DNA of 39,231 nt, taken from the NCBI GenBank assembly GCA_964437735.1, contig CAYTID010000012.1, forward strand, positions 1-39,231, in the 5' to 3' direction. Made by a program: the position numbers and the translations under genes. This stretch comes from CAYTID01 sp964437735. Its GTDB lineage: Bacteria; Bacteroidota; Ignavibacteria; UBA10030; BY39. The notes below the pieces were generated by a model. The model was not told where the DNA came from, made no database searches, and was given only the letters and a program-made list of their open reading frames with translations. The number at the start of each line of letters is the position of its first letter. Positions within the stretch are counted from its first letter, which is position 1. Positions 1 to 8,631 of the stretch are shown piece by piece.

Positions 1-58
1 TTTTTATGGAAGTATTAATAGTTGAAAAATAATAATAGTTTATAAAACTTTCTATCAC

Positions 59-1435
59 GTGAAAAAAACAAAAACAATATCAAACCCAAAAAAAGATATT
101 AAATCAAAGAAAAAAACTATAAAAAAGAAAAAAACCTTTAAAAAAAACTTAAGTGTTGTAAAAGAATCAGAGGTTAAATATCAAATAGAGCCGAGTAAGA
201 CTATAGATGAATCTTGGGATTTTCGTAAAGCTAATACAAAAGAATATACTCATTGTTTTCATTCATATCCTGCAATGATGATCCCGCAAGTTGCACGAAG
301 AATAATAGAAAATTTTGGTAAAAAATCTGAAATTCTTTTTGATCCTTATTGTGGTACAGGCACGTCACTTGTTGAAGCAAACCTTAATGGAATTAATGCC
401 ATTGGTACAGACATCAATCCGTTAGCAAGGATGATTGCTATGGCAAAAACTACTAAAATTGATATTCAGGTTTTGGATTTGTTTCTTCACAATTTTTTTG
501 ATTATTTTTTTTCAATAAATTTTCAAGAAGACACCATAAAATCAATTATTGTTCCGGATGTTAAAAACATTGATTTTTGGTTTTCAAAAAATGTTCAGAA
601 GAAACTTGGGATACTTCTAGAATTTATTGAAAAAATTAATGATAATTCAATTAAAAACTTTTTCCAAGTTGCATTTAGCGAGACAGTTAGAGAATCTTCT
701 TTCGTTAAACAAGGTGAATTCAAATTAGTGCGTAGTAAAGATTTAACCAAGAAGGAAGATTTTGATGTATTCGGAATAATGATTAATAAACTTTCAAGAA
801 ATAAACAAGGTTTAATAGAATTTGAAAAAGCTTGTAAATATAACACGTATACATCTATTCACGATTTTAATTCTGTACATACCATACCAGAAAAAATAAT
901 TAATCCAGGTAGTATTGATATTATTGTTACATCGCCTCCATACGGTGATTCACGAACAACTGTAGCTTATGGACAATATTCACGCTTAGCAAATGAATGG
1001 CTTGGTTATAAAGGTGCAAATAAAATAGACAATATGCTTATGGGGGGGGAAAAACGTAAACACACACATATTTTCACTAGTGAAACTTTAAATGATGTCA
1101 TAAACACAATCAAAAAGAAAGACTGTGAAAGGGTTAGAGATGTTATTTCTTTTTATGAGGATTATGAACAATCAATATCCAATGTCTCAAAAACCTTAAA
1201 AAAGGGGGGATTTGCTTGTTATGTTGTTGGTAATAGAACAGTTAAAGGAGTTAATATTCCTACTGATGAAATTACTGCACAACTATTTACCGAACGAGGT
1301 TTTACTCATCTTGAAACTATAATTAGAAACATACCAAATAAAAGGATGCCTTTAAAAAATAGTCCATCTAATATTGTAGGTGAAACGGCAACTACTATTA
1401 AAAATGAATATATTGTAATTTGTCAAAAGAATTAA
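59..1435 (+). CDS. Type II DNA methyltransferase, probably N4-cytosine (MvaI/BcnI-type system)
   Basis: Predicted to transfer a methyl group from S-adenosylmethionine to DNA and so protect the host from the nuclease encoded 1 base downstream. The SAM-binding motif I is DPYCGTGTS at about residues 95-103, and the catalytic motif IV is TSPPYGDS at 291-298. SPPY is the usual form in N4-cytosine methyltransferases. The length of 458 residues fits the MvaI-type enzymes as I recall them. The first 30 or so residues are almost entirely Lys, Thr and Ser, a basic tail of unknown role. Translation starts at a GTG with no clear ribosome-binding site, so the start is uncertain. Codon 328 onward contains a run of eight G (1042-1049), a possible slippage site. 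The gene is much more AT-rich than the efflux cluster beside it, suggesting transfer. The family call is firm; the target base is inferred from the motif and the neighbour. Confidence 0.85.
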   Translation: MKKTKTISNPKKDIKSKKKTIKKKKTFKKNLSVVKESEVKYQIEPSKTIDESWDFRKANTKEYTHCFHSYPAMMIPQVARRIIENFGKKSEILFDPYCGTGTSLVEANLNGINAIGTDINPLARMIAMAKTTKIDIQVLDLFLHNFFDYFFSINFQEDTIKSIIVPDVKNIDFWFSKNVQKKLGILLEFIEKINDNSIKNFFQVAFSETVRESSFVKQGEFKLVRSKDLTKKEDFDVFGIMINKLSRNKQGLIEFEKACKYNTYTSIHDFNSVHTIPEKIINPGSIDIIVTSPPYGDSRTTVAYGQYSRLANEWLGYKGANKIDNMLMGGEKRKHTHIFTSETLNDVINTIKKKDCERVRDVISFYEDYEQSISNVSKTLKKGGFACYVVGNRTVKGVNIPTDEITAQLFTERGFTHLETIIRNIPNKRMPLKNSPSNIVGETATTIKNEYIVICQKN

Positions 1436-1436
1436 T

Positions 1437-2138
1437 ATGCAATTAAAAGAATTAATAAAGAGATTAGAAAATCTTAAAAACAAAGGTTTTATTCAAACTT
1501 TGAGAAAGGGACCAACGGGGATCGGTCATCTTCTTGAAAATGAACTAGGATTAAAAGAAACGAATATAGCGATACCTGATATTGGCGGAAGAGTTGAAGT
1601 CAAAGCGACGAGAAGAAATGTTAATTCATTAATTACTTTATTTACTTTTAATCGAGGAGTCTGGCAAGTAAAGCAAAAAGAGATCATAAACAAATATGGA
1701 TACATAGATGAACAAGGAAGGCAAGCACTTTATAATATTGTAAATAAAAAGACGCCAAATTCACAAGGATTTTACTTGGTTTCTAATCCTTCGAAACATC
1801 TCATTATACTTAAAAATAAAAATGAAATTGAAAATATTGCTGAATGGAGCACTTTTGTAATAGCAGGAAAATTTATGACCAAACTTGACAGGCTGTTACT
1901 AATTTTTGCCGATAACAAACTTGAAAACGGAACAGAATTTTTTCATTTCAACGAGGCCTATTTATTAGAAAATCCTACCCCAGAAAAATTTCTAGAAGCA
2001 TTTGAAAAAAGTGAGTTGATGATTGATTTACGAATGCATTTGAAAGAATCTGGAGGTGTTAGAAATCATGGTACGGGTTTTAGAATTTCAGAAAAAAATT
2101 TGATGGACTTATATACAAAGAAAAAGCAATTGCTTTGA
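1437..2138 (+). CDS. MvaI/BcnI-family type II restriction endonuclease
   Basis: Predicted to cut unmethylated DNA at a short specific site. The N-terminal part carries the family's pattern GPTGIGHLLEN (residues 25-35) followed by PDIGGRVEVKA (47-57), which supplies the candidate metal-binding residues Asp48, Glu54 and Lys56. The length of 233 residues is close to known members (about 240). The ATG lies 1 base after the methyltransferase stop, so the two are probably cotranscribed. MvaI cuts CC(A/T)GG and BcnI cuts CC(C/G)GG; a target of this CCNGG type is likely here but cannot be read from the sequence. The gene is as AT-rich as its partner and appears intact. The family assignment is confident. 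Confidence 0.87.
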   Translation: MQLKELIKRLENLKNKGFIQTLRKGPTGIGHLLENELGLKETNIAIPDIGGRVEVKATRRNVNSLITLFTFNRGVWQVKQKEIINKYGYIDEQGRQALYNIVNKKTPNSQGFYLVSNPSKHLIILKNKNEIENIAEWSTFVIAGKFMTKLDRLLLIFADNKLENGTEFFHFNEAYLLENPTPEKFLEAFEKSELMIDLRMHLKESGGVRNHGTGFRISEKNLMDLYTKKKQLL

Positions 2139-2241
2139 TCTACCCATTCTATAGCTTATATATCTTCCACAGCTAATTTCTCTAATTATATTATATCAAT
2201 ATTAATTCAAACTTTTCGTCCTACTATTTGCACCACTCACT

Positions 2242-2274
2242 CAATTTTTTTATATTTTACAAAATAAAAAATTG
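2242..2274. repeat. AT-rich inverted repeat upstream of the efflux cluster
   Basis: An almost perfect palindrome: arms CAATTTTTT and AAAAAATTG enclose TATTTTACAAAATA, itself palindromic. It sits in the 152-base gap between the restriction endonuclease and the adaptor gene, about 17 bases before the adaptor's GTG. It could be an operator for the efflux cluster or a weak terminator of the restriction-modification genes. The strand symmetry is seen; any function is guessed. The rest of the gap shows nothing recognisable. Confidence 0.4.
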
Positions 2275-2290
2275 GTAAAAGGTATCAATA

Positions 2291-3478
2291 GTGCCGGAAA
2301 ACAACAATATCGACCTCTCGAAACTGCGTATCAATCACGATGAAAAGAAGAATCCTCCGAATAATCCCCCCAAAAAATGGATCATATACATTGCGGGATT
2401 TATCATAATAATCCCTCTATTTTTCTATCTGATTAAATCAAATATTAATCCTGTTGAAGTTGTGGAGATCACAACGGTAACGCGCGTGTCCCCTTCACTT
2501 GCAAATACAATTCTTACGGCAAGCGGTTATGTTGTAGCACAGCGAAAAGCATCCATCGCGTCCAAAGCGACAGGAAGATTAGTTTACCTTGGGTTTGAAG
2601 AAGGCGATCAGGTAAAAAAGGGAGAAATCATCGGCCGCATCGAAAGCGCAGATGTTAGCGCAGCGCTGGAACAAGCCAAAGCTAACCTTGAACTTAGCAA
2701 AGCTGAATATCTTGATGCAGAGCGCTCACTGAAGCGCGCGAAAACTTTAATTGCCGGAAACCTTATATCCCAGGCAGACCTTGATGCAACTCAGGCGCGA
2801 TACGACCGGGTTGCGGCAGCCATCGCGCTTGCCGAGACCGGAGTCACAGCGGCTGAAGTACAGGTTGAGAATACGCTTATCCGCGCACCGTTCGACGGGA
2901 CTATTTTAACCAAGAATGCTGATGTCGGTGAGGTTGTTGCTCCTTTTGCAGCGGGGGCAAGCTCGCGTGTCGCAGTGGTGACAATCGCCGACATGACTTC
3001 CCTTGAAGTCGAAGCTGATGTTTCCGAGTCGAACATAGAAAAAATAATTCCCGACCAGCCGTGTGAAATTACACTTGACGCATATCCCGAACAGCGGTAT
3101 AGAGGATATGTAAGCAAAATCGTCCCGACTGCCGACCGTACAAAAGCCACCGTAATGACAAAAATAAGATTTGTGGATAAAAACAGCCGCGTATTGCCCG
3201 AGATGAGTGCGAAGGTTAATTTTCTAACCGCGCCCATTGCCGATAAGGAACAGGCACAACCGAAGCTCGCCGTTGCGGCATCGGCAGTTACAAATAGGAA
3301 CGGCAACGATGTAGTTTTTCTGTTTACCGGAAATGAGGTTTCAGAAGTTCCTGTCGAAACAGGCGAGAAGCTCGGAAACATGATTGAGATAAAGAGCGGT
3401 CTCTCGCACGGCAACAAAGTTGTATCGAAACCGTCAGAGAATTTAAGCTCGGGCACAAGGGTTAAGATAAAAGAGTAA
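2291..3478 (+). CDS. HlyD/RND-type periplasmic adaptor subunit of an efflux pump
   Basis: Membrane-fusion protein that would link the inner-membrane ABC permeases encoded downstream to an outer-membrane channel. It has one N-terminal membrane segment (about residues 29-47), then a barrel-sandwich/lipoyl-like half-motif (GFEEGDQVKKGEIIGRIES, about 97-115), an alpha-helical hairpin rich in Ala, Leu and Glu (about 120-190), and the returning half IRAPFDGTILTKNADVGEVV, followed by beta-barrel regions. The 395-residue length is normal. The start is a GTG preceded at a good distance by AAAGG. No TolC-like gene is in the window, so the outer-membrane partner must be encoded elsewhere. The substrate is unknown. 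Codon use is more GC-rich than the genes to the left. Confidence 0.88.
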   Translation: MPENNNIDLSKLRINHDEKKNPPNNPPKKWIIYIAGFIIIIPLFFYLIKSNINPVEVVEITTVTRVSPSLANTILTASGYVVAQRKASIASKATGRLVYLGFEEGDQVKKGEIIGRIESADVSAALEQAKANLELSKAEYLDAERSLKRAKTLIAGNLISQADLDATQARYDRVAAAIALAETGVTAAEVQVENTLIRAPFDGTILTKNADVGEVVAPFAAGASSRVAVVTIADMTSLEVEADVSESNIEKIIPDQPCEITLDAYPEQRYRGYVSKIVPTADRTKATVMTKIRFVDKNSRVLPEMSAKVNFLTAPIADKEQAQPKLAVAASAVTNRNGNDVVFLFTGNEVSEVPVETGEKLGNMIEIKSGLSHGNKVVSKPSENLSSGTRVKIKE

Positions 3479-3521
3479 TTCGCCGACGGATAATTCCGGC
3501 GTTGTAATTATACAGGATTAA

Positions 3522-3617
3522 ATGTTGACTCGTATGTTCTATCGATACTCTCTGCCTTTGGCGGAGAATTCAAGAACCGCAAAACATTTAAAAATATTTC
3601 ACTTAATGCATAGATAA
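3522..3617 (+). other. Gap between adaptor and ATPase genes: 31-codon ORF and small hairpin
   Basis: The 153-base gap between the adaptor and the ATPase contains an ATG-initiated frame of 31 codons (3522-3617) with no recognisable similarity and no convincing ribosome-binding site. Within it, 3550-3566 can fold into a 7-base-pair hairpin with a TTT loop (arms CTCTGCC and GGCGGAG, one wobble pair). It is not followed by a T-run, so it does not look like a terminator. This may simply be untranslated spacer within the operon; the reading frame is recorded only as a possibility. Confidence 0.15.
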
Positions 3618-3631
3618 AAAGGATTCCACTG

Positions 3632-4309
3632 ATGACAAATAATAACTTAGTTTCAATACAAAACATTTCAAAATCTTACTGGCGTGATTCGCTAGAAATT
3701 CCCGTACTCAACAACATATCGCTTGAAATTACCAAGGGAGAATTTATTGCTTTGATGGGTCCGTCAGGTTCGGGAAAAACAACGCTCCTAAACCTGATAG
3801 CAGGTATCGACCGTCCGACACGGGGAAGAATTACGGTCGAAGATATTGACATCAGCCGGCTGAATGAATCACAGCTCGCATCATGGAGAGCGCGCCATAT
3901 CGGTTTTGTTTTTCAGTTTTATAACCTGCTTTCCGTGCTGACGGCATTCGAGAATGTAGAACTGCCTTTGCTGCTTTCAAAGCTTTCGAAAAAAGAGCGG
4001 CGGGAACATGTTGAGTTTGCTCTTAATATAGTCGGTCTTTCGGACAGAATGGATCATTACCCAAAACAGCTTTCAGGCGGACAGGAACAACGTGTAGCAA
4101 TCGCCCGCTCGATTGTTTCTGATCCTACTCTCCTTGTAGCCGACGAGCCGACGGGCGACCTTGATAAATTCTCTGCTGAAGAAATTCTCAATCTTCTTGA
4201 ACGGCTTAATACTGAATTCCAGAAAACAATAATTATGGTAACACACGATCCTCGAGCAGCCGAAAAAGCACACAAGATAAAAAATCTTGATAAAGGAGAA
4301 TTATCCTGA
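3632..4309 (+). CDS. ABC transporter ATP-binding protein (MacB/LolD type)
   Basis: ATPase that powers the neighbouring FtsX-type permeases. Walker A is GPSGSGKTT at residues 43-51, the signature LSGGQ is at 147-151, and Walker B with the catalytic glutamate is LLVADEPTGDLD at about 167-178. The glutamine of the Q-loop lies in FVFQFYNLL (92-100). GDLD after Walker B is typical of the MacB/LolD/FtsE subfamily. The length of 225 residues is normal. It lies between the adaptor gene and the permeases, with only 10 bases to the first permease ATG. The context makes a MacAB-like efflux system or related mechanotransmitting exporter more likely than lipoprotein sorting, although a LolCDE-like role cannot be excluded. 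Confidence 0.92.
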   Translation: MTNNNLVSIQNISKSYWRDSLEIPVLNNISLEITKGEFIALMGPSGSGKTTLLNLIAGIDRPTRGRITVEDIDISRLNESQLASWRARHIGFVFQFYNLLSVLTAFENVELPLLLSKLSKKERREHVEFALNIVGLSDRMDHYPKQLSGGQEQRVAIARSIVSDPTLLVADEPTGDLDKFSAEEILNLLERLNTEFQKTIIMVTHDPRAAEKAHKIKNLDKGELS

Positions 4310-4319
4310 AGGAACCGTC

Positions 4320-5480
4320 ATGAAAATATTAAAACTTATAATAAAAAATTCACTCCGGCATAAACTACGGACGTCTCTGACGATCTTGGGTATTGCGATT
4401 GCAGTGACTGCCTTCGGCTTGTTGCGTACTGTTGTCACTGCCTGGAACGTTGGTGTAGAAGCTTCTGCTGCCGACCGGCTTATTACAAGACATGCAGTCT
4501 CTTTTATATTTCCACTTCCACTTGCATACAAAGAGCGCATATCTAAAATCGAAGGTATTGAACATTTAACTTATGCCAACTGGTTCGGTGGAGTATATAT
4601 CGACAAAAAACAGTTCTTTGCGCGTATGGCAATCGATGCTGAAACTTTCATCGATGTATATCCCGAACTTCTTATTTCACCGGATCAACTGGAAGCTTTT
4701 AAACGCGACAGAAGCGGCTGCATTATCGGCGAAAATATTGCACAACGATATAATCTGAAAATAGGCGACGTAATGCCTATGGAAGGGGATATCTATCCCG
4801 GAAGTTGGGAATTCACCGTAAGAGCGATATACACGCCGCGAGATAAAGTAACCGACCCGACGAATATGTTATTTCACTGGCAGTATCTTGAAGAACGTCT
4901 GCGACAGGAATCACCCGGGCGTGCGGGTTATGTCGGTTGGTACATTATAAAAATCAAGGACCCCAATAATGCTGCGGTGATTTCCAATCAGATCGATCAG
5001 ATTTTTAAGAACTCTCCGGCAGAGACAAAGACAGAAACTGAACGGGCGTTCTCGATGGGATTTATGGCAAGCTTTAGCGCAGTGTTTACCGCGATGAACA
5101 TTATTTCATTCGTAATAATCGGAATAATTTTGCTTGTTCTCGGAAATACAATGATTATGTCGGCAAGGGAGCGGATACGGGAATATGCAGTTTTGAAAAC
5201 ACTCGGATTCACATCGTATCATCTTACGGGGCTGATAGCAGGAGAGTCGCTGTTGATTGCCGTACTTGGCGGAGCGCTTGGCATTGCCGGGACTTTCCCG
5301 ATTACGCAGGGTTTTGCTGCTGCACTTCCACAGGGCTGGTTCCCGGTATTCAATGTTGAACCAATAACGTTGATATTCTCGAGCGGATTGGCGATTCTTG
5401 TCGGAGTTCTGGCATCAATTTTTCCGATACAGCGCGCTGTCGCCACAAAAATTGTAGACGGATTGCGACAAATCGGTTAA
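4320..5480 (+). CDS. FtsX/MacB-like ABC transporter permease (first of two)
   Basis: Inner-membrane permease with the layout of the MacB family: an N-terminal membrane helix (about residues 15-40), a large periplasmic domain, and three C-terminal helices. The last region carries the conserved cytoplasmic stretch RERIREYAVLKTLGF, which contacts the ATPase. The ATG at 4320 is chosen because it follows AGGA at a proper distance. An in-frame TTG at 4287 would overlap the ATPase gene by 23 bases and is less likely. The length from the ATG is 386 residues. It probably pairs with the following permease to form a heterodimer driven by the preceding ATPase. Confidence 0.87.
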   Translation: MKILKLIIKNSLRHKLRTSLTILGIAIAVTAFGLLRTVVTAWNVGVEASAADRLITRHAVSFIFPLPLAYKERISKIEGIEHLTYANWFGGVYIDKKQFFARMAIDAETFIDVYPELLISPDQLEAFKRDRSGCIIGENIAQRYNLKIGDVMPMEGDIYPGSWEFTVRAIYTPRDKVTDPTNMLFHWQYLEERLRQESPGRAGYVGWYIIKIKDPNNAAVISNQIDQIFKNSPAETKTETERAFSMGFMASFSAVFTAMNIISFVIIGIILLVLGNTMIMSARERIREYAVLKTLGFTSYHLTGLIAGESLLIAVLGGALGIAGTFPITQGFAAALPQGWFPVFNVEPITLIFSSGLAILVGVLASIFPIQRAVATKIVDGLRQIG

Positions 5481-5500
5481 CAAATGAAAACAGGTTTATT

Positions 5501-6676
5501 ATGAAGATACCAATTAAATATACACTCCGAAATCTTTGGACACGGCGTCTGACTACATTATTAACCATCACAGGTATTGCGCTTGTGGTTTTTGTCTTCG
5601 CAGCAGTGCTTATGATGGCGTACGGAATACAAAAAACTCTTGTTGAAACGGGATCGGATAATAATATAATCGTCCTGCGTAAAGCGGCAACTTCCGAAAT
5701 TACCAGTATTATAATGCGCGATCAGGCAAATGTACTTCGCGCGCTGCCATTCATCGAAAAAACAGAGGATGGAAAACCTCTTATCTCGGAAGAAATCTCT
5801 ACTGTCATCAACCTCGCATTTAATAAAAAGCCGGAGGGTTTCGGAAATGTGTCTGTCCGTGGTATCACTCCCTACGGAATTAACCTCCGTCCTCAGGTGA
5901 AACTGATTGAGGGAAGAATGTTTAGTTGGGGATCAAGAGAGATTATCATAGGGGCTTCAATCCAGAAACGATTTCGCAACACAGACATCGGTGAGACGAT
6001 CAAATTCGGCGGCGACGAGTGGACGGTTGTCGGGTGGTTCGATGCCGACGGCAGTGGATTTGATTCGGAAATCTGGGGGGATGTTGACCAGCTAGCGCAG
6101 TCATTTGGCTATACAGGTGCCTACTCCTCAATTCTTATAAGACTCGAAAAGCCTGATGAGTATAAGGATTTTTTGGATGGCTTCTATAAGGATTTGCGCT
6201 TGCAGACACTTGAAGTAAAAAAGGAAAAACAATTTTACGCGGACCAGTCGGAAGATATGGCAATGTTTATCAGGATACTCGGAATCGTTGTAACTATCAT
6301 ATTCAGCGCGGGGGCAATGATCGGTGCGATGATAACTATGTATGCGGCAGTCTCAAACAGGACGACCGAGATCGGAACTCTCCGTGCTCTCGGGTTCCGC
6401 CGACGGAGTGTAATGATGGCTTTTCTGGTGGAATCTCTCGCTATTGCTTTAATCGGCGGATTTACAGGGCTATTTTTCGCATCATTCCTGCAATTCTTCC
6501 AGGTTTCGATGATAAACTTCGGATCATTTGCCGAGCTGGCGTTTAGTTTTTCGCTATCACCATCTATCGTGATCAATTCAATGTTCTTTTCTGTTATAAT
6601 GGGTGTTATCGGCGGATTTTTACCTTCTGTCAGGGCATCAAGATTGAATATTGTAAACGCCCTCAGGTCTGAATAA
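5501..6676 (+). CDS. FtsX/MacB-like ABC transporter permease (second of two)
   Basis: Second permease of 391 residues with the same plan as its neighbour: N-terminal helix (about residues 18-42), a MacB-like periplasmic domain, and three C-terminal helices with the coupling stretch NRTTEIGTLRALGFRRRSV. Only 20 bases separate it from the first permease, so the four genes from 2291 to 6676 look like one operon. The two permeases are clearly diverged from each other, which suggests a heterodimer rather than a recent duplication. Substrate unknown. The following 112 bases before rlmN show no strong terminator. Confidence 0.87.
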   Translation: MKIPIKYTLRNLWTRRLTTLLTITGIALVVFVFAAVLMMAYGIQKTLVETGSDNNIIVLRKAATSEITSIIMRDQANVLRALPFIEKTEDGKPLISEEISTVINLAFNKKPEGFGNVSVRGITPYGINLRPQVKLIEGRMFSWGSREIIIGASIQKRFRNTDIGETIKFGGDEWTVVGWFDADGSGFDSEIWGDVDQLAQSFGYTGAYSSILIRLEKPDEYKDFLDGFYKDLRLQTLEVKKEKQFYADQSEDMAMFIRILGIVVTIIFSAGAMIGAMITMYAAVSNRTTEIGTLRALGFRRRSVMMAFLVESLAIALIGGFTGLFFASFLQFFQVSMINFGSFAELAFSFSLSPSIVINSMFFSVIMGVIGGFLPSVRASRLNIVNALRSE

Positions 6677-6788
6677 TTATTTAGATTGAAATCTTACGCA
6701 TAAAGCAGAAGGGAGGTTCTGTTCTGTTGTTGGATAATTTCAATACTTGCAAGACAAATTTTATTTTTTTAATTTCTAACGTATCAGT

Positions 6789-7922
6789 ATGAAAAAAATC
6801 AACCTAAAAAATCTTTCAAGCCATGAACTTGAAGAATACGCTCTTTCAATCGGTGAAAAAAAATTCCGTGGTCAACAACTGTTTGATTGGCTCTATGCGA
6901 AGGAGGCTTCGTCATTTGAAGAAATGACTTCTTTGTCGAAGTCAATGCGTGAAAAACTCAAATCTTCTGCTGTTATAGATTCCATAAAGTTAATAATGTT
7001 TCAAAAATCACCTTCCGACAAAACGGTTAAATTTCTTTTTGAATTACAGGATGGAGAGAAGATAGAGAGTGTTTTAATTCCTCCTAAAATTTCTTTTGAT
7101 AATAACGACGCAGAAGATGAGGAAGAACAAAAGAGATTAACACTCTGTGTTTCAACTCAGGTTGGATGTCCACTTGATTGTGCTTTTTGCGCTACCGGTA
7201 CGATGGGATTTTTCAGGAACTTATCAACCGGCGAAATCATCGATCAGGTTCAGTTGGCTAAAAAAATATCGGAAAAGAAAATTACTAATCTGGTATTTAT
7301 GGGAATGGGAGAGCCATTGTTAAATTATAATAATGTAAAGAAAGCCATTGACATACTGACAAATGGAATGAATATACCGGCTAAGAGGATAACGCTTTCG
7401 ACTGCAGGATTGGCCGAAGGCATTATTAGAATGGCTGACGATAAATTAAAGATTAAACTTGCTGTATCCCTCCACAGTTTGGATGATAATATCCGTTCAA
7501 AGCTGATGCCTGTGAACAAGAAAAAAAATATCAACTCTTTGCTTGAGGCTGTCGGTTATTATTACAAAAAAGCAAAAATACGCGTTACATTCGAGTATAT
7601 ATTGTTTGCAGGAATTAACGATACTAAGAATGATATTGAAGCGCTGGTAAAATTATCAAAGTATATTCCTTGTAAGATTAACTTAATTAATTATCATTCG
7701 ATAGACTTTACCTTGCCTTCCGGTTTTGCTAATAGTTTGAAACCCGTATCGCATAAAAGGGCTGAAGAATTTGCTCAAGCTTTACGCGACAGGCATGTTA
7801 CTGTTTTTATCAGAAGCAGTGCGGGTGAAGAGATAGCTGCGGCATGCGGTCAATTAGCCGTCCAAAATGCAAAAATTAAAAAAAGTCAGATGGTAGCAGG
7901 CAATAATAATAGAATAGAATAA
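6789..7922 (+). CDS. rlmN: 23S rRNA/tRNA adenine-C2 methyltransferase RlmN
   Basis: Radical-SAM enzyme that methylates C2 of A2503 in 23S rRNA, and of A37 in some tRNAs. The iron-sulfur cluster motif CPLDCAFC places Cys127, Cys131 and Cys134. The catalytic methyl-carrying cysteine near the C-terminus is Cys353 in EEIAAACGQL. GMGEPLLNY (about residues 174-182) and the radical-SAM barrel are also recognisable. The length of 377 residues is usual. There is no obvious ribosome-binding site, but the N-terminus begins as expected for the family. The product is cytoplasmic. Confidence 0.95.
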   Translation: MKKINLKNLSSHELEEYALSIGEKKFRGQQLFDWLYAKEASSFEEMTSLSKSMREKLKSSAVIDSIKLIMFQKSPSDKTVKFLFELQDGEKIESVLIPPKISFDNNDAEDEEEQKRLTLCVSTQVGCPLDCAFCATGTMGFFRNLSTGEIIDQVQLAKKISEKKITNLVFMGMGEPLLNYNNVKKAIDILTNGMNIPAKRITLSTAGLAEGIIRMADDKLKIKLAVSLHSLDDNIRSKLMPVNKKKNINSLLEAVGYYYKKAKIRVTFEYILFAGINDTKNDIEALVKLSKYIPCKINLINYHSIDFTLPSGFANSLKPVSHKRAEEFAQALRDRHVTVFIRSSAGEEIAAACGQLAVQNAKIKKSQMVAGNNNRIE

Positions 7923-7986
7923 TAAAATTGTTAAATTACAGTAAACCTTTAAACTTGTTTTAAACATTGAAAGGTAATCAGAAAAA

Positions 7987-8628
7987 ATGCAGATCATACT
8001 ATTAGGACCTCCCGGTGTAGGAAAAGGGACACAGGCAAAATTGTTGTCTGCGAAATATGGAATTAAGCATGTTTCGACGGGGGACATTCTCAGAGCAGAG
8101 GTTACAAAAGGATCAGTTTTAGGAAACAAGGCAAAAACAATTTTGGAACGGGGCAAGCTTGTATCGGACGATATCATGATAGATATCATGAAAAATGTTC
8201 TTACATCAGAAGATTGCATGAACGGATTTATTCTCGACGGTTTTCCAAGAACCATAGTGCAGGCAGAGGCACTCGAAAAATTATTCGATGATTTGAACAT
8301 AAAAATAAATTCCGTTTTATATTTTGAGGTTGATGAAAATGAAATTGTGGAAAGACTGACAAACAGATACAGTTGTTCCCGGTGCAGCGCAATTTACAAT
8401 TTAGATATTAGCAAGCCTTCAGATGCAAAATGTTCCAAGTGCGGAGGGGAATTAATTCAGCGTGATGACGACAAGCCGGAAACTGTTCTTCATCGGTTGA
8501 AAGTATATAAAGAATCGACAGCTCCCGTTAAAGATTTTTACGGTAAAAACGGGAAATTACATATAGTTGACGGAGTAGGTGAAGTCGAAGAGGTATTTAA
8601 TAAAATTATCACAGTATTGGAGGAATAA
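7987..8628 (+). CDS. adk: Adenylate kinase, zinc-binding LID type
   Basis: Interconverts ATP plus AMP and two ADP. The phosphate-binding loop GPPGVGKGT is at residues 7-15, and the AMP-binding and lid arginines lie in FILDGFPRT (81-89). The LID domain carries four cysteines (130, 133, 149, 152), the zinc-binding form typical of Gram-positives and also found in Bacteroidota relatives. The length is 213 residues. AAAGG precedes the ATG. The gene sits 3 bases before the next start, so it is probably cotranscribed with the phosphodiesterase. Confidence 0.96.
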   Translation: MQIILLGPPGVGKGTQAKLLSAKYGIKHVSTGDILRAEVTKGSVLGNKAKTILERGKLVSDDIMIDIMKNVLTSEDCMNGFILDGFPRTIVQAEALEKLFDDLNIKINSVLYFEVDENEIVERLTNRYSCSRCSAIYNLDISKPSDAKCSKCGGELIQRDDDKPETVLHRLKVYKESTAPVKDFYGKNGKLHIVDGVGEVEEVFNKIITVLEE

Positions 8629-8631
8629 ATT

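Noticed and set aside
2791..3456. Long open frame on the minus strand across the adaptor gene
   Set aside because: It is antisense to a well-supported adaptor gene, its translation is Ser/Thr-rich with no domain, and it arises from GC-rich codon use on the other strand.
3481..3502. CGCCG and CGGCG arms as a terminator after the adaptor gene
   Set aside because: The stem is only five base pairs and no T-run follows; the downstream genes clearly belong to the same system.
4287..4319. Upstream TTG start for the first permease
   Set aside because: It would overlap the ATPase gene and add residues without similarity to permease N-termini; the ATG at 4320 has a good ribosome-binding site.
6075..6080. 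Six-G run in the second permease gene as a phase-variation site
   Set aside because: Six G in a gene of higher GC content is not unusual; another six-G run occurs in the second S9 peptidase gene.
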